Counted from the first letter of the stretch, positions 42,073-50,133 are shown. The stretch: 54,343 nt of DNA from Clostridia bacterium (GCA_017621705.1 JAGASR010000013.1:1-54343), one strand, 5' to 3'. Notes: generated by a model from the letters alone, not told the origin. Made by a program: numbers and translations.

Positions 42073-44538
42073 ATGCCTAAGAGTCAATTTATCAGTCCCG
42101 AAGAGATCCGTAAATCCGGTACTCTCAGTTTTCAGGACATAGACCTTAACAAATATAACAAGACCATCGAAGAAGAGAAAGCTAATTTCTCCAACGATGA
42201 TTTCATGCGCATCTATCGCGATATGGCTTATATCCGCGAATTTGAAACGATGCTTTACCTCATCAAGACCACCAGCGAATACAACGGCGTTGCTTATAAC
42301 AACCCCGGTCCCGCTCATCTTTCCATGGGTCAGGAAGCTTCCGCAGTAGGTCAGGCTTACCATCTCGGTATTGATGACTTTATCTTCGGTTCTCACAGAT
42401 CTCACGGCGAAATCATCGCTAAAGGTCTTTCCGCTATCGAAAAGCTCGACGATGCTCAGCTTTACGACATCATGAAGAACTTCCTCGGCGGTAAGATCCT
42501 CAAGATCGTTGAAAAAGATCAGAAATCCACCAAAGAACTCGCTATCGACTTCCTTCTTTACGGTGCTCTTGCTGAAATCTTTGCTCGTGATACCGGTTTC
42601 CACGAAGGTCTCGGCGGTTCTATGCACTGCTTCTTCCTTCCCTTCGGTATTTATCCGAACAACGCTATCGTTGGCGGCTCCGCAACTGTTGCTGCAGGTG
42701 CTGCTCTCTTCAAGAAAGTTAACAACAAAAACGGTATTTGTATCTCCAACATCGGTGACGGTGCTATGGGCCGTGGTCCTGTATGGGAAGCAATGAACTT
42801 CGCTGCAATGGATCAGTATACCAAACTCTGGGAAGAAGCTTACAAGGGCGGACTCCCCGTAATCTTCAACTTCTTCAACAACTCCTACGGTATGGGCGGT
42901 CAGACCTACGGCGAGACCATGGCATACGGTATCCTCGCAAGAGTCGGTGCCGGTGTAACTCCCACCCAGATGTACTCCGAACGTGTTGACGGTTACAACC
43001 CCCTCGCAGTTATCGATGCTATGCGCCGCAAGATCGATATCATCAAAGAAAACAAAGGTCCCGTTCTCCTCGATACCGTTACCTACCGTATCGCAGGTCA
43101 CTCTCCCTCCGACTCCAGTTCCTACAGAACTCAGGAAGAAATCCAGGCTTGGGAAGAACAGGATGTTCTCAAGGCATACAGCGCAAAACTCATCGACGCA
43201 AAAGTTGCTGACAATGACGCTTTCGAATCCATAAAAGAAACCATCAAAGAACGCATCACCAAGATCTGTGCTATGGCTGCAGATGAAACCATCTCTCCCA
43301 GAATGGATCTCTTCAAAACTCCCGATGCAATCGAAAAGATCATGTTCTCCAACGAGAAGATCGAAAAGATGGAAGACAGACCCGTTGACGTTAACATGCC
43401 CATGGAAGAAAATCCCAGAGTTCAGGCTATCGCTAAGAAAGAACGTTGGGGCTTCGATGCTAACGGCAAACCTGTTTCCAAAAATAAAGTATACCAGCTC
43501 AGAGACGGTCTCTTTGAAGCTATCATCGATAAATTCTATAAAGATCCCACTCTCATCACTTACGGCGAAGACGTTCGTGACTGGGGCGGCGCATATGCTG
43601 TTTACAGAGGCCTTACCGAAGCTCTCCCGTATCACAGACTCTTCAACGCTCCCATTTCCGAATCCGCTATCGTAGGTACCGCTGTTGGTTACGCTATGGC
43701 AGGCGGCCGTGCTATCGTTGAACTTATGTACTGCGACTTTATCGGTTGTGCAGGCGACGAAATCTTCAACCAGCTCGCTAAATGGCAGTCCATGAGTGCC
43801 GGCCTTCTCAAGATGCCCGTTGTTGTACGTGTATCCGTAGGTTCCAAATACGGCGCACAGCATTCTCAGGACTGGACTTCTCTCTGTTCCGCTATCCCCG
43901 GCCTTAAATGCGTATTCCCCGTAACTCCTTATGATGCTAAGGGTCTTATGAATGCTGCTCTTGCAGGCACCGATCCCGTTATCTTCTTCGAAAGCCAGAG
44001 AGTTTACGATATCGGCGAACAGTTCCACGAAGGCGGCGTACCCGAAGGATACTATGAAGTTGAAATCGGCGAACCCGACATCAAGAAACAGGGTAGCGAT
44101 ATCACCATCCTTACCGTTGGTTCTACTCTTTACACTGCTCTTAAAGCAGCTAAAGAACTCGAAGAAAAATACAACATCTCCGCAGAAGTAATCGACGCAC
44201 GTTCTATCGTTCCGTTCAATTACGAAAAAGTTATCGAAAGCGTTAAGAAGACCGGAAAGATCCTTCTTGCTTCCGACGCTGTTGACCGCGGTTCCGTTCT
44301 CAAGACCATGGCTTCCAACATCGCAGAACTCGCATTCGATTACCTCGATGCTCCTCCGGTTGTTGTCGGTTCCAGAAACTGGATCACTCCCGCTTACGAA
44401 CTCGAACAGCACTTCTTCCCGCAGGCTGACTGGATCATCGACGCTATCCACGAACGCATCATGCCCATCGCAGGCTATACTCCCGTTCGTAACTTCACCG
44501 ATGGCGAACGTATCCGTCGCGAAAAACTCGGCGTATAA
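42073..44538 (+). CDS. 2-oxoacid dehydrogenase E1, fused alpha and beta subunits
   Basis: A thiamine-diphosphate-dependent decarboxylase of a 2-oxoacid (or acetoin-type) dehydrogenase. The alpha part (about 1-460) has GSHRSHGEIIAKG, LGGSMH and the ThDP motif GDG at 228-230 paired with NN at 269-270. The beta part (about 480-821) has TYGEDVRDWGGAY, NAPISESAIVGTAVGYAMAG and VDARSIVPFNYE. Alpha and beta, usually separate genes, are joined here. Compared with ordinary alpha subunits there are extra residues (about 130-165, and near 248-260). Substrate is not deducible: pyruvate, branched-chain oxoacids and acetoin are candidates. A terminator (44551-44587) follows. Confidence 0.92.
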   Translation: MPKSQFISPEEIRKSGTLSFQDIDLNKYNKTIEEEKANFSNDDFMRIYRDMAYIREFETMLYLIKTTSEYNGVAYNNPGPAHLSMGQEASAVGQAYHLGIDDFIFGSHRSHGEIIAKGLSAIEKLDDAQLYDIMKNFLGGKILKIVEKDQKSTKELAIDFLLYGALAEIFARDTGFHEGLGGSMHCFFLPFGIYPNNAIVGGSATVAAGAALFKKVNNKNGICISNIGDGAMGRGPVWEAMNFAAMDQYTKLWEEAYKGGLPVIFNFFNNSYGMGGQTYGETMAYGILARVGAGVTPTQMYSERVDGYNPLAVIDAMRRKIDIIKENKGPVLLDTVTYRIAGHSPSDSSSYRTQEEIQAWEEQDVLKAYSAKLIDAKVADNDAFESIKETIKERITKICAMAADETISPRMDLFKTPDAIEKIMFSNEKIEKMEDRPVDVNMPMEENPRVQAIAKKERWGFDANGKPVSKNKVYQLRDGLFEAIIDKFYKDPTLITYGEDVRDWGGAYAVYRGLTEALPYHRLFNAPISESAIVGTAVGYAMAGGRAIVELMYCDFIGCAGDEIFNQLAKWQSMSAGLLKMPVVVRVSVGSKYGAQHSQDWTSLCSAIPGLKCVFPVTPYDAKGLMNAALAGTDPVIFFESQRVYDIGEQFHEGGVPEGYYEVEIGEPDIKKQGSDITILTVGSTLYTALKAAKELEEKYNISAEVIDARSIVPFNYEKVIESVKKTGKILLASDAVDRGSVLKTMASNIAELAFDYLDAPPVVVGSRNWITPAYELEQHFFPQADWIIDAIHERIMPIAGYTPVRNFTDGERIRREKLGV

Positions 44539-44550
44539 TTTTTATAATAC

Positions 44551-44587
44551 ACAGCAACAGCGCACAACGTGCGTTGTTGCTGTTTTT
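44551..44587 (+). terminator. Terminator of the coaW-E1 operon
   Basis: ACAGCAACA pairs with TGTTGCTGT and CGCAC with GTGCG around an AAC loop (one mismatch), followed by TTTTT. A long, strong stem 12 bp after the E1 stop. Confidence 0.93.
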
Positions 44588-44630
44588 AGTTTTTAAGTTT
44601 GAACAATCTTCGAACAATCGCTCTTGCCTA

Positions 44631-44659
44631 TTGATTTATTAAGTAATATATGGTATACT
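44631..44659 (+). promoter_or_regulatory. Sigma-A promoter of rpsB-tsf-rpsT
   Basis: TTGATT at 44631-44636, 17-bp spacer, TATACT at 44654-44659. The predicted start near 44666 gives a leader of about 130 nt before rpsB. Confidence 0.8.
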
Positions 44660-44666
44660 TTCAAAG

Positions 44667-44798
44667 TTCGCAGACTGCGAATAAATAAAAGTCAGACTAC
44701 GCACACGCGGTATATCCGACGAGGTGCGGAAGGCAGGTCGCTTTCCGTTGTCGGTTCAGCCACGTGGTGGTATCAACTGAAAAAAAGGAGCAAAAAAA
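44667..44798 (+). promoter_or_regulatory. Structured rpsB 5-prime leader
   Basis: The roughly 130-nt leader begins with a perfect inverted repeat TTCGCAG-A-CTGCGAA (44667-44681) and continues with GC-richer blocks (GAGGTGCGGAAGGCAGG near 44721-44737, CACGTGGTGG near 44761-44770). AAAGGAG lies 8 bases before the rpsB ATG. Leaders of ribosomal protein operons often bind their own product; a specific S2-binding motif could not be confirmed by eye. Confidence 0.45.
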
Positions 44799-45539
44799 AT
44801 GGCAGTAGTATCCATGAAACAGCTTCTTGAAGCAGGTGTTCATTTCGGACATCACACAAGAAGATGGAACCCCAAAATGGCCGAATATATCTTCACCGAA
44901 AGAAACGGTGTTTATATCATCGACCTTCAGAAAACCGTAAAGAAAATCGAAGAAGCTTATGACTTCGTTCGTCAGCTCTCCGAAAACGGTGAAACCGTTC
45001 TCTTCGTAGGCACCAAAAAACAGGCTCAGGATTCTATCCGCGAAGAGGCTGAAAGAGTAGGCATGTACTATGTAAACGCTAGATGGCTCGGCGGTATGCT
45101 TACCAACTTCACCACCATCAAAACTCGTATCGATCGTCTTGCTCAGCTTCGCAAGATGGAAGAAGACGGCACTTTCGATCTTCTCCCCAAGAAAGAAGTT
45201 ATCAAACTCAACCTCGAGATCGAACGTCTCGAAAAATACCTCGGCGGTATCAAAAACATGAAGAAACTCCCCGGCGCGCTCTTCATCGTTGACCCCCGCA
45301 AGGAACGCAACGCAGTTGCTGAAGCAAGAAAACTCAATATTCCTATCGTAGCTATCGTTGACACCAACTGTGACCCCGACGAAGTTGACTACGTAATCCC
45401 CGGTAACGACGACGCTATCCGTGGCGTTCGCCTCATCTCCGGCACCATCGCTAACGCTATCCTCGAAGGCAAACAGGGCGAACAGCTCTCCGATAGCGCA
45501 GAACCCACCATGGCTGAAGCAATCGCTGACGCTGAATAA
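44799..45539 (+). CDS. rpsB: 30S ribosomal protein S2
   Basis: A component of the small ribosomal subunit. The start [20 protein letters not shown] is the S2 family N-terminus; [11 protein letters not shown] and [13 protein letters not shown] follow, then [17 protein letters not shown] and the conserved [20 protein letters not shown] near 185-205. 246 aa with an acidic tail. It is first in an rpsB-tsf-rpsT unit with a structured leader and strong AAAGGAG. Confidence 0.98.
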   Translation: MAVVSMKQLLEAGVHFGHHTRRWNPKMAEYIFTERNGVYIIDLQKTVKKIEEAYDFVRQLSENGETVLFVGTKKQAQDSIREEAERVGMYYVNARWLGGMLTNFTTIKTRIDRLAQLRKMEEDGTFDLLPKKEVIKLNLEIERLEKYLGGIKNMKKLPGALFIVDPRKERNAVAEARKLNIPIVAIVDTNCDPDEVDYVIPGNDDAIRGVRLISGTIANAILEGKQGEQLSDSAEPTMAEAIADAE

Positions 45540-45558
45540 TTAACAGGAGGAATTAACA

Positions 45559-46455
45559 ATGGCAAACATTAGCGCAAAAGACGTTCAGGCTCTCAGAGAG
45601 AGAACCGGCGTAGGTATGATGAAATGTAAAGAAGCTCTTATCGCTACCGAAGGCGATATGGAAAAAGCCGTTACTTTCCTTCGTGAACAGGGTCTTGCTG
45701 TTGCAGCTAAAAAAGCAACCAGAATCGCTGCTGAAGGTATTATCTCTCTTTACTGCGAAAACAATGTCGGTGTTCTCGTTGAAGTTAACTCTGAAACCGA
45801 CTTCGTTGCTAAAAACCCCTCTTTCAAAGAATTTGCTGACGGCGTAGCTAAAGTTATCGCTGAAAACAATCCTGCTGACGTAGCAGCTCTTCTCGATATG
45901 AAGTTCCCCGGAACCGAACAGACCGTAGAAGAAATGAGAAAAGAAAAAATCCTCGTTATCGGCGAAAACATCAACATCCGTCGTTTCGCTCGTGAAGAAG
46001 GCGCTACTTTCTGCTACAGCCACGGCAACGGCAGAATCGGTGTTCTCGTTAAATTTGACAGCGAAGGCAATGGCGATTTCGCTACCAACGCAAAGAACGT
46101 TTGCATGCAGATCGCAGCTATGACTCCCGCATACATGACCAAAGAAGACGTTCCCGCTGAAATCATCGAAAGCGAAAAAGAAATTCTTCTTTCTCAGATC
46201 AAAAACGATCCCAAGCAGGCTAACAAACCCCAGCAGGTTATCGACAAGATGATCACCGGTAAGCTTTCCAAATACTATACCGAAAACGTTCTTCTCGAAC
46301 AGGGCTTCTTCTTTGATGACACCATCACTGTTGGCAAAGCTCTCGCTGCTGCAGGTCTCAATCTCGTTTCCTACACCCGTTTCGAAAAAGGTGAAGGTCT
46401 CCAGAAGAGAGAAGACAACTTCGCTGCTGAAGTTGCTGCTGCAATGTCTAAATAA
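45559..46455 (+). CDS. tsf: Elongation factor Ts
   Basis: The guanine nucleotide exchange factor of EF-Tu. The N-terminal UBA-like domain (VQALRERTGVGMMKCKEALI, residues 9-28) and the EF-Tu-contacting NSETDFVAKN segment near 77-86 are clear, followed by the core repeats, MQIAAMTPAYM near 185, and a C-terminal domain. 298 aa, normal length. It lies 19 bp after rpsB with AGGAGG before the ATG. Confidence 0.98.
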   Translation: MANISAKDVQALRERTGVGMMKCKEALIATEGDMEKAVTFLREQGLAVAAKKATRIAAEGIISLYCENNVGVLVEVNSETDFVAKNPSFKEFADGVAKVIAENNPADVAALLDMKFPGTEQTVEEMRKEKILVIGENINIRRFAREEGATFCYSHGNGRIGVLVKFDSEGNGDFATNAKNVCMQIAAMTPAYMTKEDVPAEIIESEKEILLSQIKNDPKQANKPQQVIDKMITGKLSKYYTENVLLEQGFFFDDTITVGKALAAAGLNLVSYTRFEKGEGLQKREDNFAAEVAAAMSK

Positions 46456-46505
46456 TCAACGTACTGTAATAAATAATCTGACGATCACATTTCGGAGGTG
46501 TGAAC

Positions 46506-46751
46506 ATGCCTAACATTAAATCCGCTAAAAAACGCGTTAAAGTTATCGCTACTAAACATATGCAGAACAAAATTCAGAAGACTGAAATGAAATCTTCCAT
46601 CAAGAAGCTCTCTGCTCAGATCGCTGAAACCAAAGATGCTAAGCTCCTCAGCGAAGCATACAAGACCATCGACCAGGCTGTTGCTAAGGGTCTTCTCCAT
46701 CGCAACACTGCAGCTCGTAAAAAAGCTCAGTTCGCTGCTATGTGCAAATAA
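46506..46751 (+). CDS. rpsT: 30S ribosomal protein S20
   Basis: A small basic helical protein that binds the 5-prime domain of 16S rRNA. It begins MPNIKSAKKRVKVIATKH and shows the family pattern of basic helices, then LHRNTAARKKAQFAAM at the end. 81 aa. The start at 46506 fits GGAGG seven bases upstream; a GTG two codons earlier is too close. It is unusual for rpsT to follow tsf; the usual neighbours pyrH and frr are absent. The strong terminator at 46774-46803 follows. Confidence 0.97.
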   Translation: MPNIKSAKKRVKVIATKHMQNKIQKTEMKSSIKKLSAQIAETKDAKLLSEAYKTIDQAVAKGLLHRNTAARKKAQFAAMCK

Positions 46752-46773
46752 GTTTATAGCAATTTATAAATTA

Positions 46774-46803
46774 AAAAAGGGTTCCGATTTCGGAACCCTT
46801 TTT
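46774..46803 (+). terminator. Terminator of rpsB-tsf-rpsT
   Basis: A perfect 13-bp stem AAAAAGGGTTCCG and its complement with a 4-nt loop and T tail. Confidence 0.95.
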
Positions 46804-46820
46804 ATGTTATTTTTATGAGT

Positions 46821-46856
46821 AAAAAACAGCCGGAATTATTGTTCCGGCTGTTTTTT
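46821..46856 (-). terminator. Terminator of the NhaC-family gene
   Basis: A perfect 15-bp stem AAAAAACAGCCGGAA with its complement, 6-nt loop, just after the NhaC stop on the minus strand (A/T flanks suit both strands). Confidence 0.92.
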
Positions 46857-46866
46857 CAATTAAGAG

Positions 46867-48423
46867 TTATTTCGTTTCGCTTTTTTTATTGAGTGTTTTG
46901 ATAACAAATACAACTGCAGCAAAGAGTGCAATCGCAACTGCCCACATAATAATGCAGCTTACAACACTGCCGAGAGCTGTACAAGCACCGCCAACGAGGT
47001 ATGCAACTGCCGCAATACCTGCAATAAGTCCTGCATAAGGAAGCTGGGTGTTGACATGGTTTACATGGTTACACTGCGCACCTGCGGAAGCAAGGATCGT
47101 AGTGTCGGAAATGGGGGAGATGTGGTCGCCGAAAACAGCACCGCCGAGAGTTGCGGAAACGGTCATGATAGTAAGTGTTCCGCTGCCGCCGAGAATGGTA
47201 ACTGCGATAGGAACGAGAACACCGAATGTACCCCAGGAAGTACCGGTCGAAAACGCGATAAGACCTGCAAGAATAAAGAAGATAGCGGGGAAGAGGAACT
47301 GCGGGAAAGCGCTGTTTGCAAGGTTTGTTTCAACGAATGCCTGAGCATCGAGATAACCGCCCTTAGCGCCCATAATGCCTGCAATAGACCAAGCAAATGT
47401 AAGAATAAGGATAGCGGGTACCATTGCTTTGAAACCGTCTGTAAAGCTGTCTGTGATCTCTTTAAAGGAAACGGTCTTTGTGATCATGTAGTAGATGGAA
47501 ACAAGAACAAGAGCGATAGTTGAACCGATCGCAAGAGACATGCCTGCATCACAGTTCGAGAACGCTTCAATAACGTTTGCAGACTGAAGTTCGCTGTCAA
47601 TAAGACCTGTATCCCAGTTGTAGAAGAAACCGGTGTAGATCATACCGAATACGCAACAAACGATAAGAATGATAACGGGAACAACGAGATGACGGATCTT
47701 ACCGTTCGGATTAGTAGCGACTTCAGCGTCGTTTTCGTGATTTTCATCGGAACCTGCATGAACGTCACCTGTAGCTTCTGCTGTGTCTTCAATTTTCTTC
47801 ATTCTACCGAAGTCGAATTTAAGGAAGCAGAGCGCAAATACCATGATAATGGTAAGAAGTGCATAAATGTTGAACGGAATGGTGCTGATAAATACGGTCA
47901 GACCGTCGCCTTCAAGTTCGCCTGCAACTGCAGCAGCCCAGCTGGAGATGGGAGCGATAATGCAGACGGGAGCAGCAGTAGCGTCAATAATATACGCAAG
48001 TTTTGCTCTTGAGATCTTGAATTTATCGGTTACAGGACGCATAACGGAACCAACGGTAAGGCAGTTGAAATAGTCGTCAACGAAAATAAGACAACCGAGA
48101 GCTGCGGTTGCAGCAAGAGCCGTATTTTTCGATTTGATATTCTTGCCTGCCCATTCACCGTACGCCTTCGCGCCGCCGGATTTTTGCATAAGAACAACAA
48201 AAATACCGAGAACTACCAGGAAAACGATTATCGGGGTATTAGCGCCGACCTTTTCACTCATTACCTGGTAAAGTGTGAATATTGCGTTGAGAGGATCTCC
48301 TCCCGCGTACATCATAGCACCAACGAAGATACCGAGGAAAAGCGAAACGTAAACTTGCTTCGTTACCAACGCGAGTACTATGGCGATAACTGCGGGCATA
48401 AATGCCCAAAATGTACCTACCAT
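46867..48423 (-). CDS. NhaC-family Na+/H+ antiporter-type transporter
   Basis: A polytopic membrane transporter, 518 aa, with about 11-12 hydrophobic segments. Family features are the early TKQVYVSLFLGIFVGAMMYAGG, the ALGCLIFVDDYFNCLTVGSVMRP segment near 108-130 with two acidic residues in the membrane, ATAAPVCIIAPISSWAA near 148-164, and SATLGGAVFGDHISPISDTT in the C-terminal half. A cytosolic loop near 210-240 is acidic. The family includes proton-sodium and substrate-coupled (malate/lactate, amino acid) antiporters; substrate is not defined here. It has its own promoter (48522-48550) and terminator. Confidence 0.9.
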   Translation of the reverse strand: MVGTFWAFMPAVIAIVLALVTKQVYVSLFLGIFVGAMMYAGGDPLNAIFTLYQVMSEKVGANTPIIVFLVVLGIFVVLMQKSGGAKAYGEWAGKNIKSKNTALAATAALGCLIFVDDYFNCLTVGSVMRPVTDKFKISRAKLAYIIDATAAPVCIIAPISSWAAAVAGELEGDGLTVFISTIPFNIYALLTIIMVFALCFLKFDFGRMKKIEDTAEATGDVHAGSDENHENDAEVATNPNGKIRHLVVPVIILIVCCVFGMIYTGFFYNWDTGLIDSELQSANVIEAFSNCDAGMSLAIGSTIALVLVSIYYMITKTVSFKEITDSFTDGFKAMVPAILILTFAWSIAGIMGAKGGYLDAQAFVETNLANSAFPQFLFPAIFFILAGLIAFSTGTSWGTFGVLVPIAVTILGGSGTLTIMTVSATLGGAVFGDHISPISDTTILASAGAQCNHVNHVNTQLPYAGLIAGIAAVAYLVGGACTALGSVVSCIIMWAVAIALFAAVVFVIKTLNKKSETK

Positions 48424-48521
48424 ATTTTTTCTCTCCTTAATGTATATATTAATTTTTTAAGGTAGCATAAAGAAAGATAAAAAGGGAAAAACGTATAAAT
48501 ATGTCGTTTTTCGGTAGGACT

Positions 48522-48550
48522 ATTATATCATAACAAATCGCATTTGTAAA
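48522..48550 (-). promoter_or_regulatory. Promoter of the NhaC-family gene
   Basis: Minus strand: TTTACA (48550-48545), 17-bp spacer, TATAAT (48527-48522); the leader to the start at 48423 is about 95 nt. Confidence 0.83.
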
Positions 48551-48622
48551 CACTTTTTTGTCAAAAATATTCGATTTTACGTATTTTTTTTGAACAAACA
48601 GTAAGAAAGCCCGATAAAATAA

Positions 48623-48646
48623 AAGCAACCTCCGAAGAAGTTGCTT
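48623..48646 (-). terminator. Terminator of spoVT
   Basis: On the minus strand AAGCAACTTC pairs with GAGGTTGCTT (one wobble) around a 4-nt loop, then TTTATTTT. Confidence 0.82.
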
Positions 48647-48658
48647 AAAAAAAGTATT

Positions 48659-49201
48659 TTATGCTTCCAACTGCTTTGCCAGAAGCTGCGAAGATGTCGA
48701 AACAAGCTTTATATCGCTCTCTGACGGCTGTGCGCCCATATCATCAATAAGCAGAATGATCGAACCGATAATATCGCCGTCAACGTTGATTGGTGCACAG
48801 ATTCCGGCATGCAGTTTTTCCTGATTTTCAGCGATCTGAATCCTGCGCTCTCCGACTTTATAGATATACGGTTTACGGTCCTCCAGAAGTTTCTCGCATT
48901 CAGCTGTCAGTCTTCTGTCAAAAAGCTCCTTTTTATGAAGGCCCGATGCGGCAATAACGCTGTCTTTATCCGTTATAATTGCGGTCAGTCCGGTCGCTTT
49001 GTTTACGGTTTCCGTGTACGCACCGACAAAATTCGAAAGTTCTCCAATAGGGGAGTACTTCTTGAAAATTACCTCTCCGTCTTTTTCTGTGTATATCTCC
49101 AACGGGTCGCCTTCGCGTATACGCATTGTTCTTCGAATTTCTTTGGGAATGACGACTCGCCCGAGATCGTCGATCCTTCTCACAATTCCTGTGGCTTTCA
49201 T
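48659..49201 (-). CDS. spoVT: Stage V sporulation protein T (AbrB/SpoVT family regulator)
   Basis: N-terminal SpoVT-AbrB DNA-binding swapped-hairpin domain (MKATGIVRRIDDLGRVVIPK onward, residues 1-50) and a C-terminal GAF-like domain (about 60-178; LTAIITDKDSVIAASG, HAGICAPINVDGDIIGSIIL). 180 aa, matching SpoVT, which adjusts sigma-G dependent gene expression in the forespore. It supports a sporulating host. The AAAGGAG before the ATG is the right arm of a long inverted repeat (49207-49261), so translation may be controlled. Monocistronic. Confidence 0.94.
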   Translation of the reverse strand: MKATGIVRRIDDLGRVVIPKEIRRTMRIREGDPLEIYTEKDGEVIFKKYSPIGELSNFVGAYTETVNKATGLTAIITDKDSVIAASGLHKKELFDRRLTAECEKLLEDRKPYIYKVGERRIQIAENQEKLHAGICAPINVDGDIIGSIILLIDDMGAQPSESDIKLVSTSSQLLAKQLEA

Positions 49202-49206
49202 ATATA

Positions 49207-49261
49207 TAATTCTCCTTTGATTTACAGATTTGCTATGTTAGTATCTGCAAAACAAAGGAGA
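49207..49261 (-). promoter_or_regulatory. RBS-sequestering hairpin upstream of spoVT
   Basis: In the minus-strand transcript ATTCTCCTTTG pairs perfectly with CAAAGGAGAAT, which contains the spoVT Shine-Dalgarno sequence; the stem continues inward (CAGAT/ATCTG with three further pairs and one wobble), giving about 20 pairs around a 13-nt loop. If transcribed from upstream, it would hide the ribosome binding site. Confidence 0.6.
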
Positions 49262-49408
49262 ATATACCGTAGTGTCGGATTTGATTATAATATTAGTATT
49301 TACGTAATAATATTTAGAAAATCCATAATCAGTTGTAATATGAAGAGATTTTTCGGCTTTTGTCCAAATCAAACAAATATTCATTTTTTTAAACAATAAA
49401 ATTGTCTC

Positions 49409-49437
49409 TTGACATTTGTTTGACAACATGCTACAAT
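49409..49437 (+). promoter_or_regulatory. Promoter of the AUA-start zinc-ribbon gene
   Basis: TTGACA at 49409-49414, 17-bp spacer, TACAAT at 49432-49437; a second TTGACA at 49420 is too close to the -10 to use. The leader is about 25-30 nt. Confidence 0.85.
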
Positions 49438-49470
49438 AAAAAAATTGATAGAAAATAGAGGGGTACTAAA

Positions 49471-49821
49471 ATATCAAAGTTTTGTGCTAATTGTGGAAAT
49501 GAACTGCACGATGAAGCTGTTGTTTGTGTTAAATGTGGTTGCCCCGCATCTGACACATTAGCAAATCAGGGAGCTGCTGTTCCGCAGAAGAAAACACCGA
49601 TTGCCTGGATTTTTGGTCTTGTCGGTATTATTTTTTCCATGTTGTTTGCACTGATCGGCCATGCTGCATCGATTACAGGTATTGTATTCGGTATCAAAGA
49701 ATATAAAGAAACCAAGAATGTATTAGGTCTTGTGTTGAGTATTATTGGTGAAGTTCTTTCGGTAATTTCTTCTGTTATTGGTATCGTATCATCTTTTGTT
49801 ATTCTTTTTTATGGTATGTAA
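49471..49821 (+). CDS. Zinc-ribbon membrane protein with apparent AUA start (116 aa)
   Basis: Read from ATA at 49471 the protein starts with residues SKFCANCGNELHDE and then CVKCGC, a complete double-CxxC zinc ribbon, followed by a Lys-Pro linker and about two membrane segments (residues 48-70 and 82-112) with a small Gly/Ile-rich DUF4190-like pattern. An AGAGGGG lies seven bases upstream of the ATA, and the frame is closed by TAG at 49456-49458. The first in-frame ATG (49639) would remove the zinc ribbon, so a start at ATA, or a G-to-A loss of an original ATG, is more likely. Function is unknown. Confidence 0.7.
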   Translation: MSKFCANCGNELHDEAVVCVKCGCPASDTLANQGAAVPQKKTPIAWIFGLVGIIFSMLFALIGHAASITGIVFGIKEYKETKNVLGLVLSIIGEVLSVISSVIGIVSSFVILFYGM

Positions 49822-49873
49822 ATATAGGTTAGTGTTTGTTTTATTTGAATTTAAAATTCTAAGAGGGATAGAT

Positions 49874-49903
49874 ATGAAATTCTGTCAGCACTTGGGTGGT
49901 TAA
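49874..49903 (+). pseudogene. Nine-codon remnant resembling a zinc-ribbon gene start
   Basis: ATG with AGAGGG six bases upstream encodes MKFCQHLGG then TAA. It resembles the start of zinc-ribbon proteins (MKFCxxCG), including the gene just upstream. Sequence after the stop can be read in other frames as short hydrophobic runs (LIVLIALGGI), suggesting a decayed small membrane-protein gene. It could also be chance. Confidence 0.35.
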
Positions 49904-49978
49904 TCTTATTGTTTTGATTGCCTTAGGCGGGATTTGATTCTATACATAATTATTATATTGTATTTTTTTAACATAATC

Positions 49979-50012
49979 GACAGCGGAGCATTTTGCTCCG
50001 CTGTCGGTTTTT
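49979..50012 (+). terminator. Strong terminator
   Basis: A perfect 12-bp stem GACAGCGGAGCA and its complement with a 3-nt loop and a GGTTTTT tail. It ends the zinc-ribbon transcript. The rest of the 462-bp gap (49822-50283) holds the short remnant at 49874 and the SipW promoter and leader. Confidence 0.93.
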
Positions 50013-50133
50013 CCTATATGAAATCTTCTTTTTATCTGTGAATATTACTGAATTAGTGCTTAAAACATATTTTTCGTAACCATTCCTAAATGGTGCTTAA
50101 ATATTTTGTCGAAATTTTTAAAGCCATTTGGTC

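Noticed and set aside
40558..44451. A 1297-codon open frame on the minus strand opposite E2, E3 and E1
   Set aside because: It mirrors three well-conserved plus-strand enzymes, has no domain, no ribosome binding site and a composition explained by the codon use of the opposite strand. The other long antisense frames (12797-14122, 17778-19061, 35970-37097, 37153-38835, 39290-40591) are rejected for the same reason.
44624..44830. Leader peptide or 68-aa gene overlapping the rpsB leader
   Set aside because: No ribosome binding site, it begins before the predicted transcription start and runs out of frame into rpsB.
49639..49821. Separate 60-aa membrane protein beginning at ATG 49639
   Set aside because: The frame extends upstream through a full zinc ribbon to an excellent ribosome binding site; no ribosome binding site precedes 49639.
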